Notes: generated by a model not told the origin, from the letters alone. A DNA stretch of 64,000 nucleotides from Patella vulgata (GCF_932274485.2 NC_065887.2:9706001-9770000); one strand, 5' to 3'; counted from the stretch's first letter, positions 46,956 to 59,298 are shown. Translations and numbers: made by a program.

Positions 46956-47289
46956 AAGCTTCTTATTGATAAAACTATGAGACATTTCATCTAGTCATAT
47001 AGAGGTATCTTGTTAAAACTTCCTATGAAACAGGGTTTAATCAAGTTTAATGCCTTGTCAAAACCATAACTTGGTCATTTTGCGACTAATAAATTATTTA
47101 AGCGGCCTTTAGTAACTCGATGAGAATAACACATGAAACAATTATATGGAATACAATTTTAAGTTACTTGAAAGATTTATTTCTGGCAATGTTTCCACGA
47201 GGGTTCTCTTGTCTTTATCAAGTAAAGAATATATGGTAATTTTAATTTCAATGCTTACACATGATTTTTGCGTTTTCACCTACTTTTTT

Positions 47290-47410
47290 TAAATTCCCAA
47301 CTCCCAAGGGTTACTTTATGTGCTGGCCAATGTGTACACAGTAGGTACTCTTTTTATTTGTCCCATCCGAAAGACTAGTCACACCACACTTTCTTCTTGT
47401 CAGCAGGACC
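47290..47410 (-). mobile_element. SINE-2 internal fragment
   Basis: AACTCCCAAGGGTTACTTTA and TTGTCCCATCCGAAAGACTA in reverse orientation, about 20 bp from a forward copy. Confidence 0.6.
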
Positions 47411-47429
47411 GTTTTTTTGCAGTTATTAT

Positions 47430-47685
47430 TTTATCTGTCTGGAGGTCGCATGTTCGGTCCCAGCATTAGCTAAGACAGTTCATAGGAATTTTCAGACGTG
47501 ATTTTCCCATGTCAGTGGTGCAGGACAGCTGTCTAGTCGTTCGGATGTGACGAAAAACCCAAGGTCCCATGTATACATTGGCGTGCACGTAAAAGATCCC
47601 TTGGCAGTTGGAATCCGATATAAGAGTAGGCCCTAGTGCCGCTGCCCGAGCAGAATTTCCCTCATAGTACACTGTATGAGGGTAT
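47430..47685 (+). mobile_element. SINE-2, both ends clipped
   Basis: From CTGGAGGTCGCATGTTCGG to GCACTGTATGAGG-equivalent; A box and tail absent. Confidence 0.75.
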
Positions 47686-47938
47686 AAGTGGAACCATTTT
47701 CGATTCACAAATAATATTCACAATGGTCACAATGAGCTTAATCTTGAAGGTTCAGAGTTAATCTGTTTTTGTATTAACTTTTATTGTGCGTATTTTTTGT
47801 GTGGCTAGCATATTGTCGTCACCTCTGTCTATCTGTTCGCAGATGCAAATTTTCCAGCACAAACAGCAAGGCTTGTAGTGTGCATACTTTTTGTTGACAG
47901 TCAGTGATTTATTGGATCACTTGTTTTCTTATTAATGT

Positions 47939-48198
47939 AGGGGGGTTGGATTGCCGAATGGTTAGCGTGTTTGTGTTTGTATCATAAAATCTGTCATTGA
48001 GTCACTTGGCGTGGTTTCAATTCCCCGGTTGTACATGACAAGGAGTAGGGTCGCCTGTCCAACTTCATGGGTTTTCTCTGGATCCTCCAGTTTCCTCCCA
48101 CTGCTAAAGACCCCTACGCGCATACGATTTGTAGAAATAAAATTGAACCATATGTTAATCCCGAAATGACCTAGTTTGTGTTGAGCTGAGGTTAAACC

Positions 48199-48241
<43 letters not shown>
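47939..48241 (+). mobile_element. SINE-1, full copy with the longest TC tail
   Basis: TC run of about 40 bp; duplication TATTAATGT at 47930-47938 and 48242-48250. Confidence 0.9.
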
Positions 48242-48244
<3 letters not shown>

Positions 48245-48559
48245 TAATGTGTATAAAATTATGTTTTAATAAGATTAAATTTCAAGTCCATGCTAAATGT
48301 CCCATTAACGGTGTTTATTGTTGCTGTGATCTATTGTGGTTCAGGTAAATGTATAAAGACAGGATGAAACCTTTAACCTACGTTAGTTTCATACGATTTG
48401 TGTTAAGGTAAACATAGAGAGGAATATATGATTGTTTTGTGTAGAGAGCTACAAACATTGAGGCAAGATAACTGATCTATTCATTTTTATAGGCTTTCTG
48501 TGTAAGTACATGTACAAGTCTGGACCAAGAAATATTATTATTTAATCTTCATTGATTAG

Positions 48560-48819
48560 TAGGTGGGTTGGGTGGCCGAATGGTTAGCGTGTGCCTGTTG
48601 CATCATAAGGTCTGTCATTGAGTCAACTGGCGTGGTTTCGATGCCCCGTTTGTATGGGATAAAGAGTAGGTTACCCGTCCAACCTTGTGGGTTTTCTCCG
48701 GGTCGTCCGGTTTCCTCCCACTGCTATAGACCACTGTGTGCAAGCGAATTATTAAAGTTAAATTGAACCATATTATGTTTGTGTCGAGTGGACGTTAAAC
48801 CCCTTTTCTCTATCTTTCA
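48560..48819 (+). mobile_element. SINE-1, full copy with almost no TC tail
   Basis: Duplication CATTGATTAG at 48550-48559 and 48820-48829; body shortened before the 3' motif. Confidence 0.88.
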
Positions 48820-49415
48820 CATTGATTAGAGATTGCAAGGGTGCATGCAAATCTCAAAAGTTTATATGCACAAGACAAATTATGCAATGAAAAGTAAAGT
48901 TTAAGCCCTTGAGAAAAAAGTTAAACTTGCAAGAAAAATGTATTTTTAGGCCTGAACTTTGTATTTCAAGTATTTAAAGGAGTGAGCTCCTTTGTATTAG
49001 AGAACAAGTACAGATAATGGCTTAAATCTAACTCTTGTAAAGAATTGTTGACAAATATATCTGAACTGCCACTTTCGATTTAGGCATATTTACGCATCGC
49101 CCTTGAATCAGTAGTGAACAAGGCAGTGTTTATCTATGTTTATGTATGTTTGTTCTAATATGATTTTTCTTTCATTTTGTAATTGTATGCTGCTTCGATC
49201 CCATGGGCGTTTCTATGCAATAAACTTACTTACCAGGAAATATAAGCTACTCTGTGGAAGCTACTACTGATCATGTTTTCATAAATTAGAATGCATTCTG
49301 TGATTGTTTGTGCTGGTTTTTTTTTTATCTTCGAGTGTTATTTGTTTGAAATCATTAGAAACATTTTGAATTTATATACCAATGCTTCAAGATTTTTTAA
49401 AACTTGAAGTCTGGG

Positions 49416-49698
49416 GGGGGGGGGGGTAGATGGCCGAATGGTTAGCACGTGCGTGCTGTATCATTAGGCCTGTCATTGAGTCAACTGGCGTGGTTTCGAA
49501 TCCCCGGTTGTACGTGACAAGGAATAGGGTTGCCTGTCCAACCTCGTGGGTTTTCTCCGGGTGGTCCGGTTTCCTCCCACTGCTAAAGACCCCTACGCGC
49601 AAGCGAATTATTGAAATAAAATAAAACCATATGTTAGTCCCGAAATGAACTACTTTGTGTCGATTGGACGTTAAACCCCATTTCTCTCTCTCTCTCTC
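49416..49698 (+). mobile_element. SINE-1, full copy
   Basis: Begins with a long G run; duplication TGAAGTCTGGG at 49405-49415 and 49699-49709. Confidence 0.9.
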
Positions 49699-49865
49699 TG
49701 AAGTCTGGGATTTGTGGACTATGATTTTAGATTTAACTTTGCTGGTGGTGGTGGCTTTATAAGGGGCCTGACAAGCCTCTGTTTATCTTTTAATTATATA
49801 TTATTTTAAACAGGGCTGTAAATTTGTCAGTATTTTTTTAATTACTGTAATAATGAGTTAAAATA

Positions 49866-50173
49866 CAATCTGATTAAAACACAGATCCTATTTCGTTTCG
49901 TTTTTTATACTCCAAAATTTTGTTTAACTTTACTACACTAGGATCTGGAAGAGTTGTTATATACCCCGCGTTCTGGTTGATATGAGGGATTAGCCAATGA
50001 AACTGTCTGTTGCAGCGAGTTCTTGGCATTCAGTGCACGGAACTATCAAATGTCTGACATCATAGGGCCAAAATCCACTTGTATGACCCCTGACGCGCCA
50101 CCCCACTACAACTCACCAGATCTTCATGTAGTGTAGGCCATCGAAAGTATAGGCCTGTATTTTAATCAGATTG
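49866..50173. mobile_element. hAT-like MITE, copy 3
   Basis: About 308 bp with ends CAATCTGATTAAAACACAG and TATTTTAATCAGATTG; lacks a central segment present in copies 1 and 2. No clear 8-bp duplication remains. Confidence 0.75.
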
Positions 50174-50231
50174 GTTTGAAAAAGGCCATCTCAAGTTTTT
50201 AATGGAATTTAGTCTGGTGTTTTACAAGTTA

Positions 50232-50965
50232 CAGATGCATTATGTACCGGGAATTCTCGTAGTTAAGCCCTGGGCTTAATTTCGAATTATTACCATGTCA
50301 GCGATGAAACATTTCTGAAGAAATTAAGCCCAGGGCTTAAATTCGAAAAGAGGAAAAAACGACAAACATTTGGGTTCTTTTTATAATTTTAAATGGAACG
50401 AATCAAATTCATCAACAAAAATGGTTTTTAAAACACAATTATGATACACCATCACATAAATGTTCTGAAATACAAACAGAAACTGTCTATAAACTTTAAA
50501 TTTCAAAGTTCTTTGAACAAATCAGATCTCATGGGCTTTTACTAGTATGTGGTTTGAAAATTTAAAAGGGTGCAGACCACTCTAAAATAAATTTTAAATT
50601 TAAGCCCATGGGCTTAAATTCGAAATTTAAACTCATTATTAAGCCCATGGGCTTTATAACGACAGGGCTTAAATACGAGGATTCCCGGTAAGATTTAAAT
50701 AAAGAGATGTCTGTTCTTGTTATTATAGTTTAAAAATAGATAAAAAAAAAATTAATTATCTATTGAATATTACATTCAAATAATTTATTCCAAACGAAGT
50801 TATGAGTGTTTGAAGTTTTGACAAGATTTAGCCGAAATAGTTTCGATTGTCAAGTACTGCTACGATAATAAAAGCGTCCTGATTATCCATCTTAATGTGT
50901 TCTTATCCATTTAATACCTCGACCATCAGATGTCCCAGAGCGTGGATTATGGGCTTGTCTTATTA
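50232..50965 (+). repeat. R2 repeat split by a MITE
   Basis: The R2 start GCATTATG is separated from its continuation AGATTTAAATAAAGAG by the element at 50247-50688; the far end is lost. Confidence 0.7.
50247..50688. mobile_element. TA-flanked MITE made of AAGCCC palindromes
   Basis: 442 bp, terminal inverted repeats CCGGGAATTCTCGTAGTTAA and, inverted, CCGGGAATCCTCGTATTTAA, flanked by TA at 50245-50246 and 50689-50690. Four inner units read TTAAGCCC, two bases, GGGCTTAA, mostly followed by TTCGAA. No coding content. TA targets suggest Tc1/mariner mobilisation. Confidence 0.85.
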
Positions 50966-51330
50966 ATAATATTTGTAGCCAGAAAAAAGACCCAAAAGTC
51001 GTTTAATTTTAGACTAATTATCAAATGAATTACAGATATTCATGTGATATACAATAATTAATAGAATATAGTATCAAAAAATCATCGTTTTATCCAACGT
51101 TTCGTCAGTAAAAAATACAAACTTCTTCAGAGGTGAAGAATTAAATACAAAATGACTGTGTCAGTTATGACATCATAGGAAGTTATGACATCATTGTAAT
51201 GATGATGTCATGGGCTTAGATACATAACATGAACGGTTAGTCTTATAATAAAGGTAAAATTTTCCTTCCATTCCAAGCATCGATGTACTATGTGTGCAAT
51301 GACATAGCATTTTAAAATGAACAGTCATTG

Positions 51331-51434
51331 ATATTGGGTGATTGGTTGAATATGATGATCGTAGCTATCAATACAAAGTATTTATATTGGGTGATGGGTT
51401 TAATATGATGATGGTAGCTATCAGTATAAAGTAT
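51331..51434. repeat. Tandem duplication, about 53 bp
   Basis: TATTGGGTGATKGGTTKAAT and the following TATGATGATSGTAGCTATCA occur twice. Confidence 0.8.
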
Positions 51435-51716
51435 TATAATTGATATCCTCTATCATTAATATCTATAACTGCCAGGTCAATTTATTTTATATAGACTAGT
51501 ATTTTTATCTCCTGTTAAACAAATACTGAACAATAGATTGAATCACACATCTACTGACACATATATATACAATACAGGATATGTTTTAATATAACACATG
51601 TCTTGTATTGTATACCTGTACCGGTATATACTGTATCTGTCAGTAATTGTTATGACTGAATGTTAACAGCTGATTCGACCATACATAGTCACACGTGGTA
51701 CTAAGTGTTCTGAACT

Positions 51717-51999
51717 TAGAGAGAGAGAGAGAAATTGGGTTTAATGTCCACTTGACACAAACTAGATAATTTCGGGACTAACATATGGTTTAATTTTATT
51801 TTAATGATTCGCCTGCGCGATTGGGTCTTTAGCAGTAGGAGGAAACTAGAGGACCCAGAGGAAGCACATGAGGATGGACGGGCAACCCTACTCCATGTCA
51901 CGTACATCCGCCCGGGGATTCGAGACCACGTCAGTTGACTCAATTACAGACCTTATGATACAGCATGTAGGCGCTAACCATTCAGCCATCCAACCCCCC
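51717..51999 (-). mobile_element. SINE-1, full copy
   Basis: GA tail to CATCCAACCCCCC; a degraded duplication (TTCTGAAC/TTCTAAAC) is likely. Confidence 0.85.
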
Positions 52000-52167
52000 T
52001 TCTAAACCTAAAAGTTTGGTTACCTGATGAAATAATTGTAAACATTCATGTATTTATACAGGTAAAATTATTAGCGTTAAGGTTCATCCAAGGCAGGCAT
52101 TTGCAGGTGGCAACAGTATTGGTCTACTGCATTGACACCCCCCCCCCCAACTATTTTTCTATCGGGA

Positions 52168-52419
52168 TATGAGTCAGAAGTGGCTCAGTGAGTAAGATGC
52201 TGGCTTGCTAACCAAGACATCTCAGGTTGGCTTCCACGTACACATTGGCGTGCACGTCAAAGAACCCTTGACAGTCGGAATTCGAAATAAAAGTAGGCAA
52301 TAACGCTGCTGTCCGGGCAAAATTTCCCTCATAGTCATAGCACACTGTATGGTATATGTCCGTCTTCTTTAGCCCAGTTCGGAGCAGAAAAGTAGGATGT
52401 TAAACCCCATTTCATTTCA
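52168..52419 (+). mobile_element. SINE-2 with internal deletion
   Basis: Head joins the 3' body directly after the A-box arm; 12-bp duplication TTTCTATCGGGA at 52156-52167 and 52420-52431. Confidence 0.88.
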
Positions 52420-52716
52420 TTTCTATCGGGACATTAGAAAGATATAAAACAATTTAAGTATGTGTTTATTATATCATATTGTATTTTTTGCCGGGGAGGT
52501 AAACACAAGTACTGTGCTAGGTAGTACAAACTCCAGGTACATCTGCGTACAGCTAATACAAGAGATAAGAGACCCCGGGTGTCAGTGACTAGTTTCATTC
52601 ATATTGAACTCTTCAGACTGATTGGACTCACATCGCAGGCTTTTTGATTTATACTATTCCGAAACTCTGTTGGGGTTTCCATGGTTACTATTTGGCAGGG
52701 TTACCCAGACCCAGGT

Positions 52717-52835
52717 TTGGCCTCTTGGCGGGGTTTGCAAATTTGTTTCCGGAGTTAGTAACTCGCTTACCGGGGTTGTACAGAGGTTTGACAACTTGGC
52801 CTCTTGGTGGGGTTCGCAAATTTGTTACCAGGGTC
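52717..52835. repeat. Imperfect tandem duplication, about 80 bp
   Basis: TTGGCCTCTTGGCGGGGTTT and TTGGCCTCTTGGTGGGGTTC, both continuing GCAAATTTGTT. Confidence 0.75.
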
Positions 52836-52965
52836 GGTTAGATTAAAGTGCTAGTGTCCATAATTTTGCTAACTACAAGGCTTTTGTTTGGTTTGTAACA
52901 TTGTTACTTGTCATGCACAGCCACTCAGTGAAAACGTTATCGATGTATAAATGTGTGTGTATAAA

Positions 52966-53372
52966 CTAAAAATACATTATGCAAGAGCTAAATCTGCCAA
53001 CTGCAGGTCTTTCTTTAGGCCCGAAATGTTATCTAAATTATTAATTAGACATTAATTAACTTATCCAAACCATAATCAACTCTAGATGGCATTGGTAGCC
53101 TGGGATATTTACTGGATTATAACCCGATCTGCTGCTCAACTCTCATTCATGATTTAATCAAAAAATGGATAATTGAGACTATTTTTTTATCGTACTGACT
53201 TTAGTAATGATGATCGAGGCTAGGCCCAAAATTCAAACGCTAAATTCCCGGTTCAGAGTGGATCAATTTGACTGAAATTTTCAGCAAATTCCCTTTACAA
53301 TATCTAGTTTTTAACTATTATAGTGAGAACTGCCAGCTCTTGATCTAATCTGCCATAATGTATCTTTAATAT
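52966..53372 (-). repeat. R2 repeat, full length
   Basis: From AAAAATACATTATGCAAGAG to TGCCATAATGTATCTTTAA. Confidence 0.8.
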
Positions 53373-53555
53373 TGATTTTATTGTTGGAGGATGCATGCAT
53401 AATGAAAACATATTTAATTTATTCAATTTCGATCTGTATATATAATATTGACGAATGTATAAAGTGAATACAAATGAATGTGGCTATGGGAGATCTTTCC
53501 GATCCCAAAAATAATACAAGTATCATTCAAATTCTGTAATTTTCAAATTATGTAA

Positions 53556-53632
53556 ATGGAATGAAATGGGGTTTAACGTCCTACTTTTCTGCACCAATCT
53601 GACTAATGAAGACGGGTATAGCCATACAGTGT
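53556..53632 (-). mobile_element. SINE-2 3' fragment
   Basis: GAAATGGGGTTTAACGTCCT to CATACAGTGTG; next to half of an R3 element (53639-53706). Confidence 0.75.
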
Positions 53633-53638
53633 GGTTAG

Positions 53639-53706
53639 GTCTACTTGATAAGGCCAACTTCAAGTTTGGTCAAAGGTCACGAGATGTAAACAGGGCTAGC
53701 GCTAAA
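53639..53706. mobile_element. Half R3 foldback element
   Basis: One arm only: TCTACTTGATAAGGCCAACT to ACAGGGCTAGCGCT. Confidence 0.65.
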
Positions 53707-54283
53707 AAATGTAATTGACTGTATTTACTTACGAAGTGTGTTCTTTAATGTTTGACTGTGTAAAATTGATCACAAATTTAGTATAGAATTTAGATTACAA
53801 AAGGGAGAGAACCACCCCTGAGCCTGAGTATGCAGGCCTATTGAAAGCGGAGGGGCAAGAGGCCCCCCCCCCCCATGGAACACAATAATGATAATAATAA
53901 TTCATATATATGTACGGAAATAAGTACACTTATAAAGATTTAAAGAAGAATATATAGAACTACAAATAATATGTACAGTGAACAGTAATCATGGAATAAT
54001 TATTCTGTACACATCTTGGTTTACATCTTGGTTTTTGTGATATTGACTATTTCGCATCAATATAAAATCTCTGATACAACCAGCTTTTATCTTATCATCA
54101 TCACTACTCAGCCATCGACCAAAGTGCCCATATCAGTATGGGCGCCCCATAGTTCATCTCCTCAGGTGTAAACCCTATTTTCAAAAAAATTTTGGGGGGA
54201 GAGCACCCTAGACTCATTCGTCGTGGACCCTCAAGCGTAGGTACATCGGTGCCTTAGGAGACCTTGCCCCATATTTGGGCTAA
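53707..54283. other. Unassigned intergenic DNA
   Basis: Contains a C-run at 53865-53876. The block at 54050-54290 has a higher GC content than its surroundings but no recognisable gene. Confidence 0.4.
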
Positions 54284-54294
54284 CTACGGTCCTG

Positions 54295-54501
54295 GTGAGA
54301 GAGAGAGAGAGAGAAATGGGGTTTAATGTCCACTCAACACAAAATAGGTCATTTTGGCACTAACACATGGTTCAATTTTATTTCAATAATTCAATTACGC
54401 GTAGGGGTCTTTAGCAGTGGGAGGAAACTGGAGGACCTGGAGAAAACCCACGAGGTTGAACAGGCGACCCTACTCCTTGTCACGTACAACCGTGGAATCA
54501 A
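54295..54501 (-). mobile_element. SINE-1, 5'-truncated with exact duplication
   Basis: Stops inside the B box yet has an 11-bp duplication TACGGTCCTGG at 54284-54294 and 54502-54512. Confidence 0.9.
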
Positions 54502-54899
54502 TACGGTCCTGGCATATATATACCTGTGAATAAGTGATTATGATAATACAATCTACTAGTAGTAGTAGTAGTATGTACCTGTGATTTTGATAAAACAATC
54601 TACCAGCCAGTTGTCTGATTAATATAATCTAATCTATATACTAAAGATTTTTAATCAATTCAATTGATATATATATATTATATATTATCAGGGTTAAGAT
54701 GAAGCAGTAGTGATAACAGTAATCACATGTTTTCCTAATATTAACTGAATATACTTGTTACACTAAAATATTCAGGTAATTTTATTTATATATTTTTATT
54801 ATCCTGCATTGAATAAAGTTAATGAGAGAGATATTGAAATAGGCTCAGTCCATTGTCTATCTGCTCTTTTGTCACAGTTTTATTTCTGGCTCATCTCTC

Positions 54900-55229
54900 A
54901 TCATCCGGAGTCGTGTTAGATTCCTGTGTTGGCCGAGAAAGTTTATCATGTTTTTTTCCGGCGTGGTTCTCCCTTGTCATTGGTGCAGGGCTGAGGGCCT
55001 GGCATCTGCCGAGAGCCAATGTATAGTCATTTAGATGTGAGAAAAAATGAGGTCCCGTGCACCTAAAAGAATCCTTGGCAGTTGGAAATTGATATAAGAG
55101 TAGGCCGTAGCGCTGCTGCCTGGGTGAAATATTTTCTACCATGGCACACACTGTATGGTGTATGCCCGTATTCATAGCCCAGTTGGAGCAGACAGAAAGA
55201 TGTCAAACCCCATTTTATTTCATTTCATA
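54900..55229 (+). mobile_element. SINE-2, head-truncated
   Basis: From the B-box region (GTGTTAGATTCC) to the ATTTC tail. Confidence 0.8.
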
Positions 55230-55261
55230 AACCATTTAAGATATCTTTATGAAACTTTGTA

Positions 55262-55635
55262 TGGAGCCACAGTGGCTAACTGGGTAAGACGCTGGCTAGC
55301 TAGCCTGGAGGTTGGGTGGTCGATCCTTGCATTGGCCGAGAAAGTTCATCTGGATTTTCCGTGGTTTCCCCTTGTCAGTGGTGCAGAACGGAGGGCCTGA
55401 CAAGAACAGCTGTCTAGTCCATCAGATGATACAAAAAACCAAGGTCCTGTGTATACATTGGAATGCACGTAAAAGATCCCTTGGCAGTTGGAATTCGATA
55501 TAAGAGTAGGCGATAGTGCCGCTGCCCGGGCAAAATTTCCCTCATAGCACACTGTATGGTGTATGCCCTTCTTCATTAGCCCAGTATAGGAGCAGAACAG
55601 TAGGACGTTAAACCCCATTTCATTTCATTTCATTT
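55262..55635 (+). mobile_element. SINE-2, full copy, reference
   Basis: 374 bp: GGAGCCACAGTGGCTAACTG head, B box GTGGTCGATCC, body, GGACGTTAAACCCCATTTC and ATTTC repeats. 12-bp duplication TGAAACTTTGTA at 55250-55261 and 55636-55647. Confidence 0.93.
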
Positions 55636-55664
55636 TGAAACTTTGTACTCACTTCAACCTATTA

Positions 55665-55865
55665 CACTAGTTGTGTCTTTTGCTAAGTGCTTGGTATTAC
55701 CATTGCAGTCACGATACGACACGTATTGCGATTTGTGTGCTACGATACCTATATATTATACTGGCCGTGTTTTTTGCTTAGTGCTGGGTATTGCCACTGC
55801 AGTCTCGATACGAAACTTATTGCGATTCAGGTCCTATGATACGAATCGTATCACGATTCATAACC
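55665..55865. repeat. Tandem pair of about 100 bp and related scraps
   Basis: Two copies of GTGTYTTTTGCTWAGTGCTK GGTATTRCCA followed by CGATACGA and TATTGCGATT. ATCGATTCAGCG-type scraps continue to about 56110. Resembles hAT-type non-autonomous ends but no target duplication was found. Confidence 0.5.
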
Positions 55866-56206
55866 AGGTCAATATTTACCAAGAAAACAACAGGATAAAT
55901 GTCCAGGGTTTGAAATGTTCGTTTGTCTAAGGACCAAAACAATTTAAGAGTGTTTGTGTACCTATGGATAATGTGTGATGTGGATAATTTAGAGTGACAG
56001 GTTACTTACTGAAGCAACAAAAAAAACATAAAAAAGAATCGTGATACATCGATTCAGCGTCTTGTTATTGTGAAAAGGTGAATCGCGATACATCGATTTA
56101 ATGATATATGATCGTGCCAGCATTTCTTTTGCTAAGCATAAATTTTACAGATTCTGTCATTTTTGTGTTGCATGGGGAGCAAATTTGACATAGATTTTGT
56201 TATTCA

Positions 56207-56446
56207 AGACTGCGTGGTTTCCTCTTGGCAGCTGTGCAGGACGGGGGCCTGACAAGGACAGCTGTCTAGTCATTCAGATGGGACGAAAAACCGAGGTCTT
56301 GTTTAGAATTGGAGTGCACATAAAAGAACCCTTGGCAGTTGGAATTCAGTATAAGAGTAAGCCGTATCACAACTGTCCGGACAAAATTTCCCTCATAGCA
56401 CACTGTATGGTGTAGGACATTAAACCCCATTTCATTTCATTTCATT
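56207..56446 (+). mobile_element. SINE-2, 5'-truncated
   Basis: From GCGTGGTTTCCTCTTGGCAG to the ATTTC tail. Confidence 0.85.
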
Positions 56447-56514
56447 TTGTTATACAATTATATTGTGGGGTGTTGATTACAGAGCCTTCTTGTTTTTCAT
56501 TAAAATTTTAGTGA

Positions 56515-56620
56515 CACAAGCTTTATGTATCTTAGAGATACAAGCATTATATCTCTTAAGAGATACAAGCATTATGTATCTTAGAGATACAAGCATTATG
56601 TATTTTAGAGATACAAGCAT
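56515..56620. repeat. Tandem array, about 24-bp unit
   Basis: Four to five units of TTAGAGATACAAGCATTATG; each includes a short palindrome (ATCTTAGAGAT). Confidence 0.85.
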
Positions 56621-56699
56621 CTACAAATTTTGTTACAATTGTTTGAATTATTCGTTGTAGATGCCTCAAATTCTATCGATATTCAAGACTGACTTTATT

Positions 56700-58645
56700 T
56701 AAAAGGCCAACAAATTCTTATACAGACTAAAAAGTGTTGCAGTGTTTGATTGTATCTCAGAAACTACTTGTCGGATTGATTCGATGTCTTCGGTTTTACT
56801 GGAAAAGTGGGTGTGACTTAGAGATTAAAGCTATTTCGAACGTTCTGCGACAATGCGAAATGTCCGAAATCGTCGAATTTGTCGATTTTTGAAATATTGC
56901 CGTAATATTAACAATAATCGTCGGATTTTAACATTGGATACATTTTGACATAGCCAGAGACAAGGCACATAGCCACGGTTCTTTAGATTTTTGATTTTCC
57001 ACGAATCGTCGGAGATATTAGGCGCCAAATTTTGAAAATTTAAATTTTTACAAAAAACTTTTTTATTCATGAATATTTTAATGTGGTATTTTACCCAGGG
57101 TTAAAGAGTCATCTGATTTGACCAAAAATGGCACCATTTTTTGTCATCGTAAATTTCCTTGACCCCCATTGGCTAATTCAGTTTTTCAGTCCTGGATTAA
57201 TTATTTATTGCTCGATTTGTATAAAACAAAGTTCATATGCTCCGTAATCCAAAATGTCATTTTTTTGTTACCGGTAAAGTTACCTTTCGGCAACGGAAGT
57301 GACGTAAATTTAGCAAAAACTACAATTTTGACAGTTCGGTACCACTTTTTGAAAGCAAATATTATTTTTTTAAAATCTGGTATGACTGAAAGTGTGTGCC
57401 CTGTAAAGGCGCAGAAAACATCGGGCTCAGTTTTTTTAATTTCGATTTCGTTTTCGGGTCATTTTGATTTAAAGGTGAAAAAAGGTGAAAAAATGAGCTA
57501 TTTACAACCCATTCAGGCTTTTCATATTTTAAAATATTTCTTCGCAACTTTCATAAACTTGTAGCATTAATCCATACGAAGAGAATCTATCTCAAAATTA
57601 GTTTGTAATATGAGCAGTTGCCAAGAAATGGTCAATTTTGCATGAGTCACTCTTTACGCTATTGTGTCTGTAAAAGAGTCAATTATTATTGGATTTTCAT
57701 AAAAGTGACACCATTTGATGCATAATGTCAATTGTGACTAGTTCAACTCAATTTAACATTTTCAATGTCACCTAAAATGACGTAATTTGGGCAAAAACTG
57801 TATTTATAGCCTTCGAAACAAATAATTTATTCAAATGAGTTTTATTTATTTCTTTAAAATTTTGATATTTGATTCTAATCAACTAATAGAATGAAACCAT
57901 ACGATCATATAGATATCACAAAATGGTTTCTACCTTGTTCAGTTGCAGAGAAATAGACGATTTTCAACAGGCAACTTTTCAAGGTTTTTGTCCATAAAAG
58001 TGTCAATTATTATTCGATTTTCATAAAATTTTCACCATGTGATACCTAAAGCCATTTACGATTTCATTCAAGTAATTTAAGATTTTCATTATCACCGGAA
58101 CTAAACTCATTTTGGCAGAAACTGTATTTTTAGCCTTTAAAACAGATATTTTATTCAAATGAGTCTGATTTGAAATGTCTTTAAAATTATGATATTTCAT
58201 TCCAATCAATAAATAGATTGAACCCATACGATCATACAGATACCAAAAAATGGTTTCTAACTTGTAAGGTTGCAGAAAAATAGACGGTTTTCTACAAGTC
58301 ACTGTTCAAGGTTTTTGGTCTATGAAAGTGGCAATTATTATTCGATTTACATAAAATTTTCACCATGTCATTGTGATGCCTTATGCCATTTCTGATTTCA
58401 TAAAAGTAATTTAACATTTTCATTATCACTGGAAGTAATGTAATTTTGTCAGGATCTCTTACATGTAACAAATGTATACAATGAATTGATATTGCTGGAT
58501 TTGGTTGATTCTGCGTACATTTTATTTGATGTGTGCAATGCTTATATGGAAACCTGTTTAATGGTTTCATCGGTACCGGAAGTGACATATGTTCAAGGGT
58601 AACGGGGCACCGGTGAAACCCGTCATTACTGCGGCGCAGTTCTAG
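56700..58645 (+). mobile_element. Helitron-like element with internal tandem repeats
   Basis: The right end has a perfect hairpin ACTGC-GGC-GCAGT (58628-58640) followed by TCTAG at 58641-58645 and a T, the Helitron 3' signature. Inside are about three 320-330 bp repeats (shared marks at about 57769, 58088 and 58421: ATTATCACYGGAA, CAAAAACTGTATTTWTAGCC, ACGATCATAYAGATA). The left end is not defined; 56700 is a guess near GTATCTCAGAAACTACTTGT. No helicase or Rep coding, so non-autonomous. Confidence 0.55.
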
Positions 58646-59086
58646 TTAAAGTTTTAATATTGATTTTTTTTTTATGAGATGTTTATACAAAAACCACAGA
58701 TGTGAGATTAATATTCATTTGTCACAGTTAAACAGTTTCTATATTTCAATTATCAGACATAATAAATCATTGTATTACGGAGGCAGACAAGATCAAATTC
58801 TAATACTGAGATACCATCACTGATGCTACGGTACCACTATAGCACAGGGAACAAAATAACTCTCGACAATTGGTTAGCAGTGTGAAATAGTTTTAATAAA
58901 TTTTTGCTAATCAAATTAAATTTTGATAGCAGTTTTGGTCATTTGAGGTGTAATTATAATGAAAGTTTTAATAGTGGCTAGTCACAGTGGAAAATATATA
59001 ACTGGAATATAAAGGATATGATAGTCGGTAAGGTGGGTGTTAGACTGTTAGTTAATATATCTTGTATAAACTTATATGATGTTAGT

Positions 59087-59298
59087 AAAATGTGCGCTGT
59101 ATCATAAGGTCTGTCATTGAGTCAAATGGTGTGGTTTCAATTCCCTGGTTGTACGTGACAAGGAGTAGGGTCACCTGTCCAACCTCGTGGGTTTTTCTCC
59201 AGGTCCTCTGGTTTCCTCCCACTGCGCGCAAGCGAATTATTGAAATAAAATGTGTTAGTACCGAAATGACCTAATTTGTGTCAAGTGGATGTTAAACC

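Noticed and set aside
52622-52846. Open stretches with repeated LASWWG/GLPRP peptides
   Set aside because: Product of an 80-bp tandem duplication; no start context, splice sites or homology.
55643-55930. 95-codon open stretch
   Set aside because: Consists of a tandem DNA repeat; the second half of the peptide comes from the second repeat unit and no family is recognisable.
57169-57564. 131-codon open stretch with basic C-terminus
   Set aside because: Lies inside the Helitron-like block, matches no Rep or helicase motif, and is AT-rich without codon bias.
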